A stretch of 51,204 bases of DNA, from NCBI RefSeq assembly GCF_025567385.1, contig NZ_JAOQJU010000022.1, forward strand, positions 1-51,204, written 5' to 3'. The position numbers and the translations under genes are program-made. Below, piece by piece: positions 49,194 through 51,204 of this stretch (within the stretch, counting starts at the first letter, position 1; each line of letters begins with the position of its first letter). This stretch comes from Claveliimonas acetigenes. GTDB taxonomy: Bacteria; Bacillota; Clostridia; Lachnospirales; Lachnospiraceae. Under the pieces are notes generated by a model. It was not told where the DNA came from and did not search any database. It was given only the letters and a program-made list of their open reading frames with translations.

Positions 49194-50975
49194 ATGCGAA
49201 AAAAAATATCCGCCGTTCTTCTCATTCTTCTATTTCTTGCTCTTGCCTTCTTCGCTGCCTGTTCCGGCTCTTCCCGGCAGGTCAACACAAGCTTCGATAA
49301 CTTCACCAATGAGCTATTCCGTCAGGAAGTATCGGCAAATGCAATTACCGTGCATTACACATTGAAAGATCCGGAAGCATACGGGATCCACGATGTTCCT
49401 GAAACACTGGGAAGTTACTCCACCGATGGTTCCTCTGCCAGCGCTTCTGTTGAAAATTGCCTTGCCGCACTGAAAAAATTCCGATACGGCCTACTTTCCG
49501 ACGAAAATAAGCTTACCTTTGACATCCTGGAAAATTATCTGGAAATCTCTCTGGCAGGAGTTCCCTATACGCTATACGATGAACCGTTAAGCCCCATGAC
49601 AGGCACACAGTCCCAGCTTCCGGTCCTTCTTTCTGAATATCAGTTCTACCGGCCTGAAGATGTCGATACTTACCTTTCCCTATTGGAAAATATACCGGAT
49701 TACATAGATTCTCTGATTACTTTTGAACAGGCAAAATCTGACGCCGGATTATTTATGGCATCCTATACTGCAGATACTATTATAAAAGAATGCAATTCCT
49801 TTATATTAACGGGAGACAGCAACTACCTCTATTCTACCTTCGAAAACCGGATTGAAGAAACCGAAGGCATTTCCCGTGAAGAAAAAGACCGTTACATCGC
49901 AAAAAATGAAGAATTGATAGAAACAGCAGTATTTCCCGCCTACACCAGACTAAAAGACGCCCTTACTTCTCTGCGCACGACAGGAAAGACTCCCAATGGG
50001 CTGTGCTATCTTCCCGATGGTTCCGGATATTATGAGTACCTGGTAAAAAGGGAAACCGGTTCTTCCAGAAGCATCACCGAACTTCAGGAACTGACCCGTG
50101 CCCAGATGGCAGAAGACCTGGCTGTCATGCAGGAAATTCTGATTTCTGACAATTATACAGAGGGAAGCATCTCCGCCTCGGCACAGCAGAGTCCTTCCTT
50201 TACCCTGGCAGATTCCAATCCTTCTGCGATTCTGCTGGAACTAAAAGGAAAACTTGACAATTCCTTTCCTGCGCCTCCGGAAGTGGCTACCCGGATAAAA
50301 TACGTACAGAAAGAAATGGAAGAATACTTAAGTCCTGCATTTTATATGGTTCCTGCCATCGACAACACCAAAGAAAACGTCATCTACATCAACCAGGGGC
50401 ATATTCCCGATGATCTCGATTTCTATACCACACTGGCACACGAAGGCTATCCCGGGCACCTCTATCAGACTACCTACTTTGCCAGTACGAACCCTGCTCC
50501 TTTGCGCAGCCTCTTAAATTTTGGCGGCTACACAGAAGGATGGGCGACTTACAGCGAGATGATGAGCTATTATTACACTTCTCTGGATAAGAATACTGCC
50601 ACTTTGATGCAGCGCAATTCTTCTGTAATCCTGGGATTGTATGCACTGGCAGACATGGGGATCCACTATGACGGATGGACACTTTTGGACACCGTCTCCT
50701 TCTTCCATGAATACGGTATCCGTGATACAGAAACCATTGAGAACATTTATGATTTAATCATCGCAGACCCGGCAAACTATCTGAAATACTATATCGGATA
50801 TGCCGAATTTCTGGACTTAAAGCGAGATGCAATTTCACAGAAAGGTGATGCCTTCGACCAAAAGGAATTCCATAAAGCCATACTGGATATCGGTCCCGCC
50901 CCCTTCAGTATCCTGCGAAAATATATTCTGTGCGACAGCGAATCCGGTGCTAAAATTATGTCAAAAAACCCGTAA
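49194..50975 (+). CDS. DUF885-family lipoprotein (putative zinc metallopeptidase)
   Basis: A 593-residue exported protein. A lipoprotein signal (MRKKISAVLLILLFLALAF, then FAACSGSS with the lipobox Cys) anchors it outside the membrane. The DUF885 signature is present: LAHEGYPGHLYQ, an HExxGH-like zinc motif, followed by GGYTEGWATYSEMMSYYY, supplying the third ligand. Related proteins are thought to be metallopeptidases, but the substrate is unknown. ATG 49194 has GAGG upstream; an earlier in-frame ATG lacks the signal at its start. It is divergent from metG. Confidence 0.85.
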   Translation: MRKKISAVLLILLFLALAFFAACSGSSRQVNTSFDNFTNELFRQEVSANAITVHYTLKDPEAYGIHDVPETLGSYSTDGSSASASVENCLAALKKFRYGLLSDENKLTFDILENYLEISLAGVPYTLYDEPLSPMTGTQSQLPVLLSEYQFYRPEDVDTYLSLLENIPDYIDSLITFEQAKSDAGLFMASYTADTIIKECNSFILTGDSNYLYSTFENRIEETEGISREEKDRYIAKNEELIETAVFPAYTRLKDALTSLRTTGKTPNGLCYLPDGSGYYEYLVKRETGSSRSITELQELTRAQMAEDLAVMQEILISDNYTEGSISASAQQSPSFTLADSNPSAILLELKGKLDNSFPAPPEVATRIKYVQKEMEEYLSPAFYMVPAIDNTKENVIYINQGHIPDDLDFYTTLAHEGYPGHLYQTTYFASTNPAPLRSLLNFGGYTEGWATYSEMMSYYYTSLDKNTATLMQRNSSVILGLYALADMGIHYDGWTLLDTVSFFHEYGIRDTETIENIYDLIIADPANYLKYYIGYAEFLDLKRDAISQKGDAFDQKEFHKAILDIGPAPFSILRKYILCDSESGAKIMSKNP

Positions 50976-51029
50976 TTATCTTTCCTTTTTTACTGCATAC
51001 CTTTACAATAAAACGCGAGTTGATTATGT

Positions 51030-51204
51030 AAAGCAATTTGGTGATATGTCAAGAGGAAAATGAAAAAGATTTTTTTGGAAAAGGGTAACTTTAATAGACC
51101 TACGGTCTAAAAGGAACGTAAGTTCGATATATGGTGTGGATTACCTACTCTTTTCCGGAGAGTAGAGTTGGCCCTTGTCCAGCAGACCGAAGAGCAGACG
51201 TATA
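51030..51204 (+). ncRNA. Beginning of an unidentified structured RNA or element
   Basis: No gene is seen. After an A/T-rich stretch come three hairpins in a row: TAGACC-TAC-GGTCTA (about 51098-51112), GAAC-GTAA-GTTC (about 51114-51125) and CTACTC with GAGTAG (about 51148-51168), then GGCCCTTGTCC. The region is cut by the window edge. I could not match it to a known class. Confidence 0.35.

Overview
The window looks like chromosome of a low-to-moderate GC, spore-forming Firmicute, most probably a gut Lachnospiraceae. The basis is strong GGAGG ribosome binding sites, a T-box leader on metG, an orphan Spo0A-type DNA-binding domain with 0A-like boxes, an SLH-anchored GH43 hydrolase, a PotABCD system with fused PotCD, and a preQ1 riboswitch in front of queT. 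The species cannot be named from sequence alone. No rRNA, tRNA or CRISPR array was seen.

Region by region. 1-5574: a metal-homeostasis neighbourhood (ZIP importer, a P-loop protein fused to a DUF1980-like domain, a CobW/ZNG1-type GTPase with a histidine repeat tract, a FliB-like Cys-rich protein, and a divergent 10-TM metal exporter), interrupted by a 195 bp MITE-like element with terminal inverted repeats and an 8 bp target duplication. 5581-10342: a five-gene leftward cluster (HD hydrolase, DUF3783, LRR protein, VWA protein, MoxR-type AAA ATPase). 10405-15663: a WYL regulator, then a sugar or polyol catabolic set (SDR dehydrogenase, GPH transporter, HAD phosphatase) divergent from a ROK repressor. 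15687-19662: a CDP-alcohol phosphatidyltransferase and a large secreted GH43 enzyme. 19825-24687: a polyamine uptake operon led by an XRE-cupin regulator, whose PotA carries an unusual repeated insertion.

24922-33898 is a roughly 9 kb integrated element. It has a tyrosine integrase, arm-type repeats and a 22 bp att core at both ends, a divergent XRE switch region, a DUF3987 replication-type protein, a run of very small genes, a scaffold plus major capsid pair, and a sigma-70-like factor. It has no terminase, portal, head-tail or tail gene, so it resembles a phage satellite rather than a prophage. Its attachment site is the aptamer of the preQ1-I riboswitch of queT: attR still forms the full riboswitch, and attL keeps only the 5' part. 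Between the repressor and the integrase are two Hol_Tox-type type I toxin genes, each with a convergent antisense RNA having a good sigma-A promoter. A decayed integrase fragment just outside attL suggests repeated use of this site.

33929-51204: QueT, a large membrane-anchored protein of unknown function, a methyltransferase, a two-component system, a degenerate GH25 fragment, an orphan Spo0A-C regulator, an alpha/beta hydrolase, citrate synthase, RsmA, TatD and MetG with its T-box leader, a DUF885 metallopeptidase-like lipoprotein, and the beginning of an unidentified structured RNA or element cut by the window edge.

All coordinates, spacings and motif matches were read by eye; family names rest on recalled motifs, not on searches.
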